In this document: piece after piece, positions 22,793 through 36,100 of the stretch
Position numbering within the stretch: the first letter of the stretch is position 1
Layout of the letters: every line of letters begins with the position of its first letter
Assembly (NCBI GenBank): GCA_905183005.1
Contig: CAJJDO010000029.1
Span: forward strand, 154,091-218,090
Reading direction: 5' to 3'
Length of the DNA: 64,000 nt
Source of the DNA: Paramecium pentaurelia
Taxonomy: Eukaryota > Ciliophora > Oligohymenophorea > Peniculida > Parameciidae
Notes under the pieces: model-generated
Databases searched by the model: none
Seen by the model: only the letters and a program-made list of their open reading frames with translations
What the model was told of the DNA's origin: nothing
Program-made: the position numbers and the translations under genes

Positions 22793-24770
22793 ATGAGTGT
22801 ATAAATTTCTTCTTCTGAATCAGATGAAAAATCATTTATATAAACTGAATAAGAAAGAATACTAAAGAAGTCTAATATTTTCAAGTAGAAAGAATAATGC
22901 AATAATAGTTGTGCAAAACATCCAAATAAAAAAGTATAACAATATAATTAAATTAGGCAAAATATTATGTTCAATAAGATATTAGTAAATTATTTTGTTC
23001 TAAATGTGCTTTGAATTTAGCACTTAAAGGATTGAAAATAGAGGAAACATAAGAAAAATAAGAAAAATAACCTGAAATTTATAGATAATAAAGAATTTAG
23101 AGTTTTTAAGAGTAGTTAAGAGAAGTTCTAAAATAATGTTCAAATAAATTTTAGAAACTAAATAATCTATAAATAAATTCTTCAAAGTAATTGTAGGAAT
23201 AAAAAGATAATTGTAATTTATTTTTTGAATTTGTTATCAATATTGCTAATTAATTGAAACTAACTTATTTGTCTAAAATAGAAAATGATCACATAAATTA
23301 ATTAAACTAAGTTACAGATAATATAAGTCTTATTTAATAAATTGATACTTAATTAAAATAATATGAAATTGATATAACTACAAATCATGAAAATATAGTT
23401 AAAAATATGGAAATGAAACCATTTGAAGATATAATGAGTAGATATGATAAAAAAGTGTCTTAAGTTAAATAATAGATTCAAGAATTTAATTAAGAATATA
23501 TTCAAAAATCAATTTAATTTGAATATAATTAAATATTAACTGCAATGAATAAGATGTGTTATAATTTATTATTAAATACTGAAGATTCCTTTGAATAAGT
23601 TAATTATTAAATTTAAAATTAAAATACTCCAAAAATAATACGTAAAGCTACAAATTCTCCAATAAATATGAAGGTATTTGAATTATTGAAAGGTGATGAT
23701 ATATATTAGAGTACTTGTTCTAATCCAGTTAAAGATCACATATTATCTCCTGGAAAAAGCTCAACTTAAATATTATAACAATAGTAAAAACAAAAAGGGA
23801 ATACATTTTCTAATCCAGTATCAATATTATAGAATTCAAAGATAGAAAGTAATACTTATACTAATACTCCAGAAAATTGGTAATTTAAGGTTTTTCAAGA
23901 TAGGAAAAATCATTAAGTAACTCCTAATGATAGAGATAGTGTTAAACATAATATCAGTGTGGCAGATTAAATAAATAATAATTAATTTGAATTGAATGAT
24001 AAATGTTTTATTTAATAATCAGAAAAGTAAAATACAAAAATTGAAGGTTAAAAATAAGAAGAAAATTCAAATTAATTATTAAATAATAATATTAATTAGT
24101 TATATATATAAAGACAAACAAAAGAGATTGATAGAAACAGTTTTGAAGATCGATAATTGACACCTAAACATTAAAAACACTTTACAAATGCAATACCATA
24201 AACTTTTAAGTTAATAACCAATCATATAAGTCAAAAATGTAAATATGTTCATCTATTTAAGCTTAATATCAATATCCTTTAGTAAATAATAATTTATTAG
24301 AATAAAAGAATTAAACAGAATTTTCTAAAAAAAATTATGATTCATAACCACAATAATAATCATTAACTCCTCTTCATTAAGAACTCTATTCTAGAATCAA
24401 TAATTAATAGAATCATAAATAAGATAATAATATGAATAGAAGAACAAATTCAAAATAACCAAAATAACCATCTTTAGACTAAATAGAAGGAAAGAGATAA
24501 TTTATACTTGCTAATATGAATATATAATAATATACCTCTTAACCCAATTAAAATACAACAAATGAAGATACTCTGAAAGATAGAATAATTAAGGAACTAT
24601 GCAGTCATCCTGGAGAATCTATTTATAATCAAGTTTTAAAGTAGAATTGCCAATCAAAACAAAAAAATTAAAAATAAACCTCAAAGGAAAACATTGAATA
24701 ATCAACTATATTGAGATTGAAAAATATTAGTGGATACTAATGCATTAAAAAATAATCCTATTAATAATGA
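22793..24770 (+). CDS. B-box-type zinc-finger protein
   Basis: Exons 22793-22933, 22957-24238 and 24262-24770 (two 23-nt introns, the second ending TTAAG); 643 residues. Splicing the first intron joins CNNSCAKHPNKK to AKYYVQQDISKLFCSKCA, giving a B-box-like Cys/His pattern (C...H...C..C). A long Gln/Lys coiled coil follows (EQLREVLKQCSNKFQKL, KKVSQVKQQIQEFNQEYIQK). The last 350 residues are Ser/Asn/Gln-rich and disordered with many SP/TP sites (TNSPINMKVFELLKG, DHILSPGKSST). The arrangement resembles TRIM-like proteins without a RING. Such B-box plus coiled-coil proteins are common in Paramecium; the partner is unknown. Confidence 0.75.
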
Positions 24771-25875
24771 ATAATATTTTTATTAATATACTCTATAATT
24801 ATTGATTATTATACATTTTAATAAATATAAACACTTAATTTCTATACAAGAATTGTTGAATTTATCATATTTTCTGGATCTAAATTTATATATCAATTAA
24901 TATTAATCCCATTATTATGATATAGTATCAATATTATTAATCTATTTAAAATTAGGATACCTTCTATATAAAAACAAATCTTTTTATTTTCTCCCTATTT
25001 AGAATTGGAATCTTAAACAACTATTTCTAAATTTAGATTTTTGATATTTCCGAATTGATTTGAACCTTAAGATTAATATAAAATAATGATTATTTTCATT
25101 TATAATAATATATGAATCCTTAAACAGATTATATCAACACTCTATTTTTGATGAAATATCAGTTGAATTGATAAATTTTATACAAAAATTACTAAGAAAT
25201 CTAAAAGAAGTAGCAATTCATTTTAAATGATAAAAAATGCAAAAAAAACTTGGTCGGATGTTAAAACGTTAAGGTAATATTCATATATCTCTGATATTTG
25301 TCAGTTTCTTAATTTGTTTAATCATCCTGTAATAATCAATAATCTATCAATATATTATCAACTTTAATAATATAGATCTACATGATAAGAAGAAATAGAA
25401 TGTTCAATTGATGCTATAGGTATAATTTTAAATTATAAATTAATATGTTTTATCTAAACTGAAGTTCTCTTTCTTTATATAATTTATATATAATGATATA
25501 CAATTATTTACATGCTCATAATTGTATTAAATTTTCATTTATGGATATGGATTATAATATACATAAATAATAAAAAAATTGACCTATTAAAATAGTATAT
25601 AGTTTTCTTTATCTTTTGTTAATTTTCTGAATATTTATAATTACCTTACCTGATAGGTTTAAATGGTATAATATTGTCTTTTCTTACAGTCTCACATACT
25701 ATCAATTCAGTACTTTAATGAATAATTTTATGTATATGGAATAGAGTATGTGTTAGATTGCATACAATTAAGGGTAACTTTCAAGTTTGTGATACAAATA
25801 ATTGTATTTTTTGTTAAGGTATTATGTACATTAAAAGCTTAAGTAATTGTAAATATTAGAAAAATTAACATATAA
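24771..25875. other. Intergenic, with a possible kinase remnant
   Basis: AT-rich spacer of 1.1 kb between two plus-strand genes. Around 25196-25345 there is a broken kinase-like fragment, listed separately. The rest shows only short frames and low complexity. Confidence 0.45.
25196..25345 (+). pseudogene. Possible remnant of a protein kinase N-lobe
   Basis: In consecutive frames the DNA reads KEVAIHFK (like the ATP-lysine strand), then KKTWSDVKTLR, a GTAATATT...TCAG intron-like stretch, and FLNLFNHPVIIN, like the helix-C to strand-4 region (LRE...L.HP.II). A TGA and a frame change break it, and no catalytic loop follows. It is best read as a relic of a kinase gene of the MAK/RCK kind; the similarity is short and could be chance. 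Confidence 0.25.
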
Positions 25876-28430
25876 ATGAGTGTTGGATAGGTTCATCCAA
25901 GTTGCTCATCTCCAATTGACACAAAGGATTATAAAACAGGATTAGAGTATGATATCTTTTTTACTTGAATAGTTCACTCAAACTATTTAATACAATTAGG
26001 TAAAGTAGACATACATCAAAAGAAACCACTCTCATTATTTCACCTAAACAGTATAACTTGATATTATTCAAGTGGAATAAGCAATAGAGCATTTTTAACT
26101 CCAAAGCGTAGTTAGTTTACTAGTTAAGATTAAATTGTTGAAGAAGATGATTATTTTAGAGATAGAGTAACAAAAAGCAAATTTGATATTGCATCTAGAA
26201 GATTGATGATTCTATTATCATTTTTTAGACATATTAATTAAACAAAAGAATCAGATAAAACTTCACAACTTAAATAAATTCATAAGAAAAGAAAAAAGCT
26301 GCCATTTTATCCAAATTAATTACAAGTTTGGAAATAATTTATGTAATTGTAAACATCTATTACTTTAATGTTGTATCCAATATATATAAGTCTGTCAGAT
26401 TATAGAAGTTTAGTATTCATATTAATTATTTTTAGGATGTGATGACTATTTTTATTTTGATATTGGATAGCTTGTATTTGATTGATATCATACTTAAATA
26501 AATTACATGTTAAATTGATAAAAACTATAACTTAATAAATACATTCTAGGCTATATTTTTATTTAATTTATAGAGATGGCTATTATTAGATATTATAAGT
26601 ATCATCCCATATAAATTATTTGTAAATAATTTTACTGAATAATTATGTTTAAATCTTTTAAAATTACTGAGATTTGTTAAATATTTTAGTTACAATGAAA
26701 GATAAATATATTAAGAAACATAAACATCTAAAGATTAATCATAATATTTTGAAAAACTATTTTAATTAGAAGGTAAATTATGGAGTATATTAAAAATATT
26801 TAAAAATATGCTCATTTTAATCAGTTTATTTGGTTGTTTGTTTTATTCAGTATTAAAATATGAAGGTATATCAGAAGAAGATAATACCTTAAAGATTTAT
26901 ATACAAGGATTATATTGGGCTATATAAACAGTTACTGTTATTGGATATGGTGATGTATTTATTACAACATCTATGTAATATAATTTAACAATTATATGGA
27001 TTTTTGTAGGAGTTGGATTTTATTCTTTTACTATTGGTAATTTAGCAGCAATATTGGAATAACAATCTTCAAATGAAGGTTTTGATGAAGATCTAGAAGC
27101 ACTTGAAACACTCATGTCTCAAATACTTATTCCAGAAGAATTAAGTGCTTAATTATTCTCCTATTATTATTATAATATTGAAAATAATCCATTTTGGAAT
27201 TACAAGAAGTATTTCATTTATATAACTAAGATAACAGAATTATAGAAACCTTGCCTTCTCAACTTAAAGTATTTGCTATAGCATTTTGTCAAAAATAATT
27301 AATTGAAAATGTTAACATCTTTGCTTTTGATATTAATTTTGCAGCAGCCATATTACCTCATTTTAGTATATACTGTTTTAAACAATATGAAACAATATAT
27401 TTTAATGGTTCTCCTAGTCTTGAAGTATTTTTCTTAGTTGCTGGAGAAATTCGTTTGTGTGATAAAGATGGCAATACACTTCTTAATATTTAAGAAGGAT
27501 ATATATTTGGTGAAATTGAAATACTAGAAGATAGTAATCGTAAACAATCAGCTATTGCTGGTAAAGATTCTGTAGTAATTATGTGTCCTGTATTACAATT
27601 CTTACAATTAGTTTAAGAAGATGAAAAATTACTATTTGAAATTGAGTAGTTAGGATTAAGAAGAAGATTATTATTGTAAGAAAGCATTTCTAGAATAAAA
27701 AGTATAACTATTATTTATTTATATAGAAAATGCAAAGTAATTAAAAAGAATAAGTGCATTAGATGGAGAAATGATGAATTAATATGCATCAAAAAAATAA
27801 ATTTTGGAAAGACAATTCAAAAGAAATATTGTTAAAGATTCATATTAATAATTACATAAAAAATTAATGAGATATATTTTTGGATAAAAACAAGAAAAGA
27901 AATGGAAATATCAAGCAATATTTAAAATGGCTGTTAGAAAGATTATTGATCATAAAAAATAAGTTTAATTATAATCAAGAAGAACTAGTATGGTATTGGG
28001 AAAATAGATGTTATAAAACTTTGCTTAAGTTAGAGAGGATGAATAAAATCTTTAAAAAAAAATATTGAATAATAAAAAGAGTGGAAAATATTAAAAAAGA
28101 GTTAAAATAAAAGATATCTTAAATCATCATAGATAAAGTAGAATAGCACCAATGCTTATAACACTTTCTCCATATCATGAAGATATTATAAATGAAGTCA
28201 AAGAAGAAAAATAATTATTTAAGTAAAAGTAAAATTAAATCCTTGAATTATCTAATAAACTTATTAAAATAAATTTAGTTGGGTAATTAAAAATATTTAA
28301 TACTTTATACTAAGAATTAATTTAAAGCATTGATAACTTAAATGATATTAAATATCAAACTATTTTATCTGTAGAAGAAATGGAATCAATATATTATTAA
28401 GTATCTATATTGATTACATCTATTATTTGA
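25876..28430 (+). CDS. K+ channel with cyclic-nucleotide-binding-like domain, one apparent frameshift
   Basis: Exons 25876-25946, 25973-26050, 26073-26412, 26436-27701 and 27727-28430 (introns of 26, 22, 23 and 25 nt). Six membrane segments begin near DVMTIFILILDSLYLIDII. The pore has GLYWAIQTVTVIGYGD, a K+ selectivity filter. Then come NLAAILEQQSS, a C-linker and a cNMP-binding fold (FFLVAGEIRLCDKDGN, GEIEILEDSNRKQSA). The C-terminal 230 residues are basic coiled coil. At the T run 27192-27195 the frame shifts: NIENNPF in one frame continues as LELQEVFHLYN in another. No intron fits, since no GT lies nearby. One extra T in the run would restore the frame, so either a sequencing error or a real inactivating deletion is present. 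The second intron ends CAAG. Confidence 0.82.
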
Positions 28431-29169
28431 AACTTATTCTATATTGTAGTAAAAATTATTCAATTTTTAAACCTATAAAATTATATATATACTCTTATAT
28501 TAATTCAATTTAATTGATACATTTTATAGTACAAGTTAAAAATTTATATCTTTAATTATTCTACTAACCAAGTTTCCTAAACCATCTATATACTATTTCC
28601 AATCTATATTAAAAACAAATCAATTAAATTAAATTCTTAATAAAGGTTGAATTCATAATTTAAATTATAACACATCAATTTAGTATCTAATTGTATTATA
28701 ATTAACATGTTTTAATACTTTTATATAATATTTAATATTAAAAGCTAGTAATTTAAGTATTATTGTTATTTTCTTGTTTTAGAACATCATATATAAATGT
28801 CATGTTTTATTTCAATTTAAATTCAAACTATTATTTTAATTATTATAAAGAGTGAGACTTTGAAAAATCATTTTTACATTTGAATCATTTGAGTAAATAG
28901 AAATCTTTGATTTTATTTAAAATTATTAAACTATTTTTGTTAATACTTTTTTAATTTAATTTGTGTGGATGCATTTAGTTATTTTAATTTTGATCTTAAT
29001 ATTTATAGATTTAAATTATTACTAAAAATAGATTTATTGATATATTGTTATAAGGTATATATTTTATTGGTAATAATTTAATATAAATTAGGTTTGGAAT
29101 TAACGACTATGTTTTAGTGATATTAAAAAAAAATATTTATTCATGTTTAATTGAAATTAAATATATTTT
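28431..29169. other. Intergenic, AT-rich
   Basis: About 740 bp, largely A/T runs with scattered short frames on both strands. No gene, RNA or repeat is supported. Confidence 0.5.
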
Positions 29170-29430
29170 ATGCAAGAAGACCTTAATTCAAGTCTTGATT
29201 CATTGGAATTAGAGTTGTATCATAAACCTAATCAAAAAATAAAATCAATCTTAACCTATCTAAGATAACAAAAAATTTAATTTTGCACGGACCCAAAAAA
29301 GAAGGAAGAAGACTATTATTCAAAAAATGATAAGGAGAGTGATAATAAAGATTTTGGATTGTTTAGAAACAAATTTTTTAAAAGAAAACCTGAACCTTTA
29401 CCTATTCTTTGTGAAATCAAATTATCATGA
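29170..29430 (+). CDS. Small hypothetical protein (86 residues)
   Basis: Single exon ATG 29170 to TGA 29428-29430. The product is hydrophilic: it opens MQEDLNSSLDSLELELY, has a basic-acidic middle (TDPKKKEEDYYSKNDKESDN) and ends with a KRKPEPLPI motif. Balanced charge and lower AT content than the flanks suggest real coding. No domain or homologue recognised. It stands alone between two 700-bp spacers. Confidence 0.45.
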
Positions 29431-30162
29431 TTATGTTTATGCTTACCTTATCCTTAAACAATAGATTTTATTATTTAAAGGTATTTTCAATCTCATTGAA
29501 ATATGTTTAAAAAATCTTATCCAAATAATTATAAATATTCAATCAAATTCATTATAATATATATTATGAAGGTTCATAAACAAGTAAAAAGAGATACTAT
29601 TTATCAAAATAATCTAACAAAACTCTTTTGTTTTTTATAATACTTATTGTTTAATAAATAAGTTTCCATTAAATCTAGAAATTAAATATTTTTTAAGGAT
29701 TTTTAATTTTTTATAAACAACAATTTAATAAAATAATTTTATAATATGAGTATAAAAGGGTTGTTGAATAATTTAAATTATAGAAAAATGCACAGTCTTA
29801 GAGATAGTAATTTTAATTTGAAAAGATCTTTGTTATATAATATAAATTTATTATATTTATTTTAGTAATCAACCATATTTCTATAAAAGTGATATGGCTT
29901 TTACTATTTATTAAAATCTCTAATGTATTATTTTAACTATTTAATTATTATTAATTAATAAATACTTTTTATAATCAAAATATATCCAAATAGAGTTAGT
30001 ATTCAAATAATTATGGTGATTGTAATTGAATTATTTTTTGTTACAACTTAATCCAAAAAAGTATATATATATTATTCTAAGCAAAAGAATATCTTTAACT
30101 TGTTTATTTGTTGAAATCATAAAGTAAATTATAAGATAAATACATTAATTAAGAAAGAAAAA
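29431..30162. other. Intergenic, AT-rich
   Basis: About 730 bp between a small plus-strand ORF and the 3' end of the guanylyl cyclase gene. Only low-complexity A/T sequence is seen. Confidence 0.5.
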
Positions 30163-33100
30163 TCAATCATCTTAACTGTATTCTATATCACTAGGTTAAA
30201 CAAAGTAAGTAGATATGGTCATATTTTTTGAGGGTAGATAAACATCTTTAGCATAATCAAATTAGAATCCTTCATATTCACTTTCAACTAAATTTTTAGT
30301 GACTTCACTGACTAATATTTTTCCTTCCTAAAATAAATATAATCTATTACTTATCCTGATGATTCCATAAGATTTGCTATTGTAACATCTTCTCCATAGA
30401 TATCATATCTAACAACATCTGTTCCAACTACACCTCCTAATACTCTACCTGTATGAACTCCAATTCTCATATTTAGATGCTAATATTATGGATCTTTTTT
30501 ATAATGATTGATGATTTCAATCATACTAAAACCAAATGCTAAGACTTTTTATGCCTATTGTTAAAATAAAAATTACTTCTCCTGCAGGATCTCTTTTCTT
30601 ACAATCTAAAACACCCATACAAACATAACAATCTCCTATTGTAAATAACTTATAAATTTCTGCTTTCTAACAATATTAATCAAAATTTGAGAATAAATTT
30701 CTAAGCATATCAACCACAGTTTCTGGTTCAACAGAACTTGAATATTTAGTGAAACCAGCAATATCTGCAAATAAAACAGTAGTATTTTCTAATACATCCA
30801 TGAATGTATCTGTATTCTCTTAATCTGGATTTAACAATCTTCTCAATGCATGTGGAGGCATTAAATATTAAAGCATGTTTTCATATTTAGCTATTTAAGT
30901 TGATAATTGTAAACTTATTAAATAATTCTTAAATAATAATTCTTTTTCTTGCATTTAATAAAAAAAAGTTAATCCTGCTATTCCTAATTAATAAATAATT
31001 ATTTCTAAAATATATTCTTCATAAACTATCATAATTGTTATTGCAATCATAAATATAGCAACAAATCTTTATCTATCTTCATAATTTAATATTTATGAAA
31101 GATAAATATTTATATACATAGCTGTTATAGTACTTATTTATAAAATTACTTCAAAACCCTTTTATTTCTCAAAAAAGATTATTAATATAGATAGACTACT
31201 TAAACTAAAAAAATAAATCCAAATAATTATTTTAAGCATTTCTAAACTCATTTTATCTTAAATCATTGAATAACAAATTGTCAAAATGGAACATATAACA
31301 AATTAGCAAACTTATATAATTATTAATTCAATCTAAGTATCATAAAATTCTTAGCTTATTATAAATAAAAGTAAACCCTTAAATAAATTTAAGGCAGTTA
31401 CAAATATTAAAATAGTTCTCATCTATGATTTTTCTTATTCTTTGTATTCTTCATAAATAGAATGATACAATTATTAATCATCATTTTTGAATTAATTATT
31501 ATCAATTTCAAATGTAGACTTATCATCATAGTCTAATTTAAACTTCTTAATTTTTTCTAATGTTTAATAATCAAATTTCTATTCAGATGTAATAATCATC
31601 TTTTTTTTAGCTATTTCTAATTCTTCTAATCTTTCAATATTAGACTCTGGACTTTTCTTTAAAGCAGAACTAGACTCTTAAAGTTATAATAATTTAAGAG
31701 ATCTTTAATTTCTGATATATCTTTTCTATTCCATTTAAGAATCACTATCTCCACCTACACCAGATATTTTAACTATTTAATTTTTATCCCTTTCTTCAGG
31801 TAATACTATTTTTGTATTAGATTTCATAATTGCTCCCTTTTTTTATATTAGTTCTCCCAAAATTATGGTTCCTCTCTTCTTAATTTATGGCCTAGGAATA
31901 AAATTGAAACCCTCTTATTTATTGTTATCAATCTGTTAATCAGTATACTTTAATAATTAATCAGCTGAATTTAAAAATTATTATTGATTAGATTAATGAG
32001 ATAGATTAACACCAGATTAAAATAATTGTTATTGACAGGATTATGATACAATTTAATTTAATGGTTTAGGATCAGTTTAGAATTAAATCTATGTAATAGA
32101 ATCTTATTAATTATTTTGTATTATTAAACCATTTGGTTAAATATTATCTAAAACACTTTGACGTTTTTAAATCCAATTCTTTTAAAAACCAGGAGTTTTT
32201 GCATTACTTGAATGATTGATCTCTTTCATTTGAATATCATCATTCTTGCAATTAATATAATAATAATTACTTAATTAAATGATTTTGATTTAATAGAATT
32301 CAAACGTTTGATATCTTAATAATTTTCTGCTGATGGTTTTTATTTTAATATCATATTAGGCATAATAGAAGACTATGTTTCTCTATGTAATTATCTTATA
32401 ACAAGTTTTGGTGACTTAGCATGATCACCAAGCATTAAAGCTCCAATTTACGCTGGTTATACAGATGGTCTTTTAAGGATATTCTTTTTATCTGTAGATG
32501 ATTTGAAATTTAATATTTTTTTTGTTTCTTTACCTTATATTGAATTTTTGTCTTAACATTCTTTTGTTGATACTTTTGGAGTCAAATTTCTTGTTGATTC
32601 TTTTTATTATAAAATCAATCTATAAGTTTCTATCATGCCTTTTCCTTTAGCAGCAACTGATCTTTATTCAAATGAATATTTAGTATTATCCTTAATATTT
32701 AAATATGCAGCCTCACTTAAAGTAATAAATCCAGCTTCACCTGTACTACATACTCTACTTGTTGTATTAACTGTATCTCCTATAAGTGAAAATTAAGGTT
32801 TATGAACACCAATAACTCCAGCAATCACTCTGCCATAATGAATTCCTATCTTCAATTGAACATCTTAATTATCTCCATATTTCATTGTTTTTACAGTTTC
32901 CATCATTTATATTGCAGTTTCAAGGGCTCTAGAAGTACTATTTGCATTTTTTTAATCTATAATAAATAATGTGAACTTACTTATAACAACATCATAATCT
33001 TTAAGTCCTCCTGCTGCCATATAAGTTTTACCAACAGTTTCAATTTTTTACAAATCATAATTTTAACACAATTAATCAAAAGCTCTATAAATAGTATCTA

Positions 33101-36100
33101 AAAATTCTATAATTTTTTCTTATTAATCTTTAATAACTTTATCAAATTAATAAATATCACAAAATAACACACTGACATCACCTTAATCTTATGAGATTTA
33201 AATTTATCCTTTATTCATTCTTTCTTAAATGAATCGTGGCATTAATAGACCCAATACACTATTAATTTTCTTCTATTCCTTAGTTAATCTATTTTAATAA
33301 ACATAGGATGATCTTTATAAAAATTATATTTTCTATATATAATTAAAAATAGGGTATGAGATCTCTATTATTATAAAAAAATATTTTAATGAACAAAATA
33401 TAGCTTAATTAACATTATCAAAATTAATTGTGAATCCATCCAATACTAAATTAAAAAGATACATAATCACTTATAAAGCAACATATAAATATATATTGAT
33501 TTTTGGTTGTGTTGTAAGTGCAAAAGATAAAATAAATAAGGTATGATATAAAAATGCATTAAATTCCTTACTTTAATCTAAATAAAGTAAATCTATTAGA
33601 ATTTTAAATACAAATCTTAATCCAAATGATAATATTTATAATTATTATTACAAAGTTCTATTGTTTATGAATTTAAATTATAAAATTACAATTAATAATT
33701 ATATTAATAATTAGATAATAATTATTATTAGGATTGATGTTGAAAAGTTATTCATCATAATTTCGTATAAGTGAACTATAAATATTGTTACTTCATAAAA
33801 TATAAATACATATAATAAACTATATTTTTACCAATTCTATTATCTAAAGAAATCCATAAAATCATTCTCTGTTCTTCTATCATAAAATCCATGATTTTTA
33901 TCCATATAATCTATTGCTGTCTAATCTACTTTTATAAATTTAGTTATCTATTCATCAACAATATCCATATTTTCAAATAAAGTTTCTATCATTTTCTTTA
34001 TATTTTAAAAGTATCCTTTTTCATTAATTTCAAAGTTCAAGTTTTATTTTATATCATTGATCTCTTTCATGTTAATATCTAATTAAACATTATCAATTGG
34101 AAATGAAAACTCAATATTAATGAATTATAATAATTAATACATCACAAATGATAAACCTACTAAAAATATAACCATAAATATAAAAACTAATAATCCTACA
34201 AAATTGAATTACAATGAAATCTTTTAATTATCTTAAATTGATTGTACTATTAAATAACTAATTGATAAAATCAATGCTAAAGATATCATAATAAGAATTT
34301 GCTTAATCTTATATAAAATATCATTAAACATATCAAAAACAATAAATAATAATTTACTTTTCTCTAATAATTCAATACCTGTATACAATAATACTATTTA
34401 TAATGTTTAGTTTATCTTACCATCATTATATGATAAGTTTATTAATGCCTTTTCTAATAAAATTACAAATGAAGAATCAAATAATCCAATTATTATTATT
34501 TTACTTATTTATTTAAATATTTTTTCATTTTTTAATATGTTCAATCTTTTAGCAAAACTATTAAGATGTTTCAAATCATAATCTACTTAATTAATAAGCA
34601 AATATTATTAATAAATGAATGTTAATAAGTTGCTTGGAATAAGATAAAATATTATTAAAGTATATAAATTTATATCGTTTAAAGAAAAACTTATCCCAAA
34701 AACTGATAATCCTATTAAAGTACTTCTGTATATTTGTATTTCTAAAAGAGAAATGTAATTTTATAAATACTAAGTACAATAAAAATAAAAAAGTGAAAAT
34801 ATCTATTTAATATTCTTAACTATGAAATTTGGTTAAGTTATACAAAAAAAACGATTATTTTAAGATAAAGTAAAACTAATATCTGATTTATTAAATAAAT
34901 AATTATTTTATAGAGAATTTCCAATTGTAATTATTTTCTTATTATTTAATTTTAGTAATTTTATTAATTATCCATTACATTTTCCAGTAAATTCATAAGC
35001 TCCTAATCCACTTGCAAATTATGTAATAAATACAAAATGATATTTTAGATAATCATCTTACAATATTATTTTGAATGATTATTTACTGATGATTATATAT
35101 TTTTCTAAATGTTTTTATATATCACATCCCATGATATCTTATTCTTCTAACATATATTATATATGTTATCTAAATCTATATTATAATTATTAAATATCTC
35201 TTTCATTAAAATGAACTATTTATTCTTTTTAAACAACTTAATGAGATCTAAGAAAAATAATTAATTCTTCATATGACTCTGAAGTTGTTAAACAAGTTTT
35301 AATATTTTACATCTACAAAGTTTGAAAAAGTTTATCATCTTAAAGAGAATCTATATTAAATTCATTTTGTAATATTTGTATTTAATTATTATGATGCCCT
35401 GATTTAATACCTATACAAAATAAAATTTCATTTTATGATTCTAATTTTTAGTATTCAATCTCTATTTCTTATGATCTATTCCCATAAGCATCATGCAATT
35501 ATGATAATTTTTATAAAAATTCTTATGTTTGATGTTAATTTAACTATCTTTTACTGTAAATAAAAGTTGATTAACCATCCCATAATAATTCTTATAATTA
35601 TTCATTATAATAGTTATAATATTCTGGTTATATGTTATTAGAATCATTTTTCCCTTTTAATAGATTTTTCAATTCATTAGTTTAAATTCTTGTATATAAT
35701 ATAGAACCCTCTTCTAATAGAAATGATTCAGGATCTCTTACTAAAACAGACAGAGTATTCTTTCTATTTTCAGTTGGTTCTAAAAATGCCAAAATTTCAA
35801 AAACTTTCACCTAATTTTCTATAGATATAACCTTTTTTATATATGTTTTTAATTAATAATCTAATCTTGAGTTTTCAATTTCAGTACTACATAATAATTA
35901 ATAATTAAAAATTTTTGTAAATTCTAATAATGATTAATCAAATTTATTCCCAAAATTAAATTATAACTCTCTAGTTTAATCATCAAAAACACTCAAAATA
36001 TTATTAGTAATTAGAATCATCAATAAAATTTCATTATGAAGAGTATCATCCTTTTTATAAAGTTAATCTATAAAATCTTATTCATTATAATAATCTCCAA

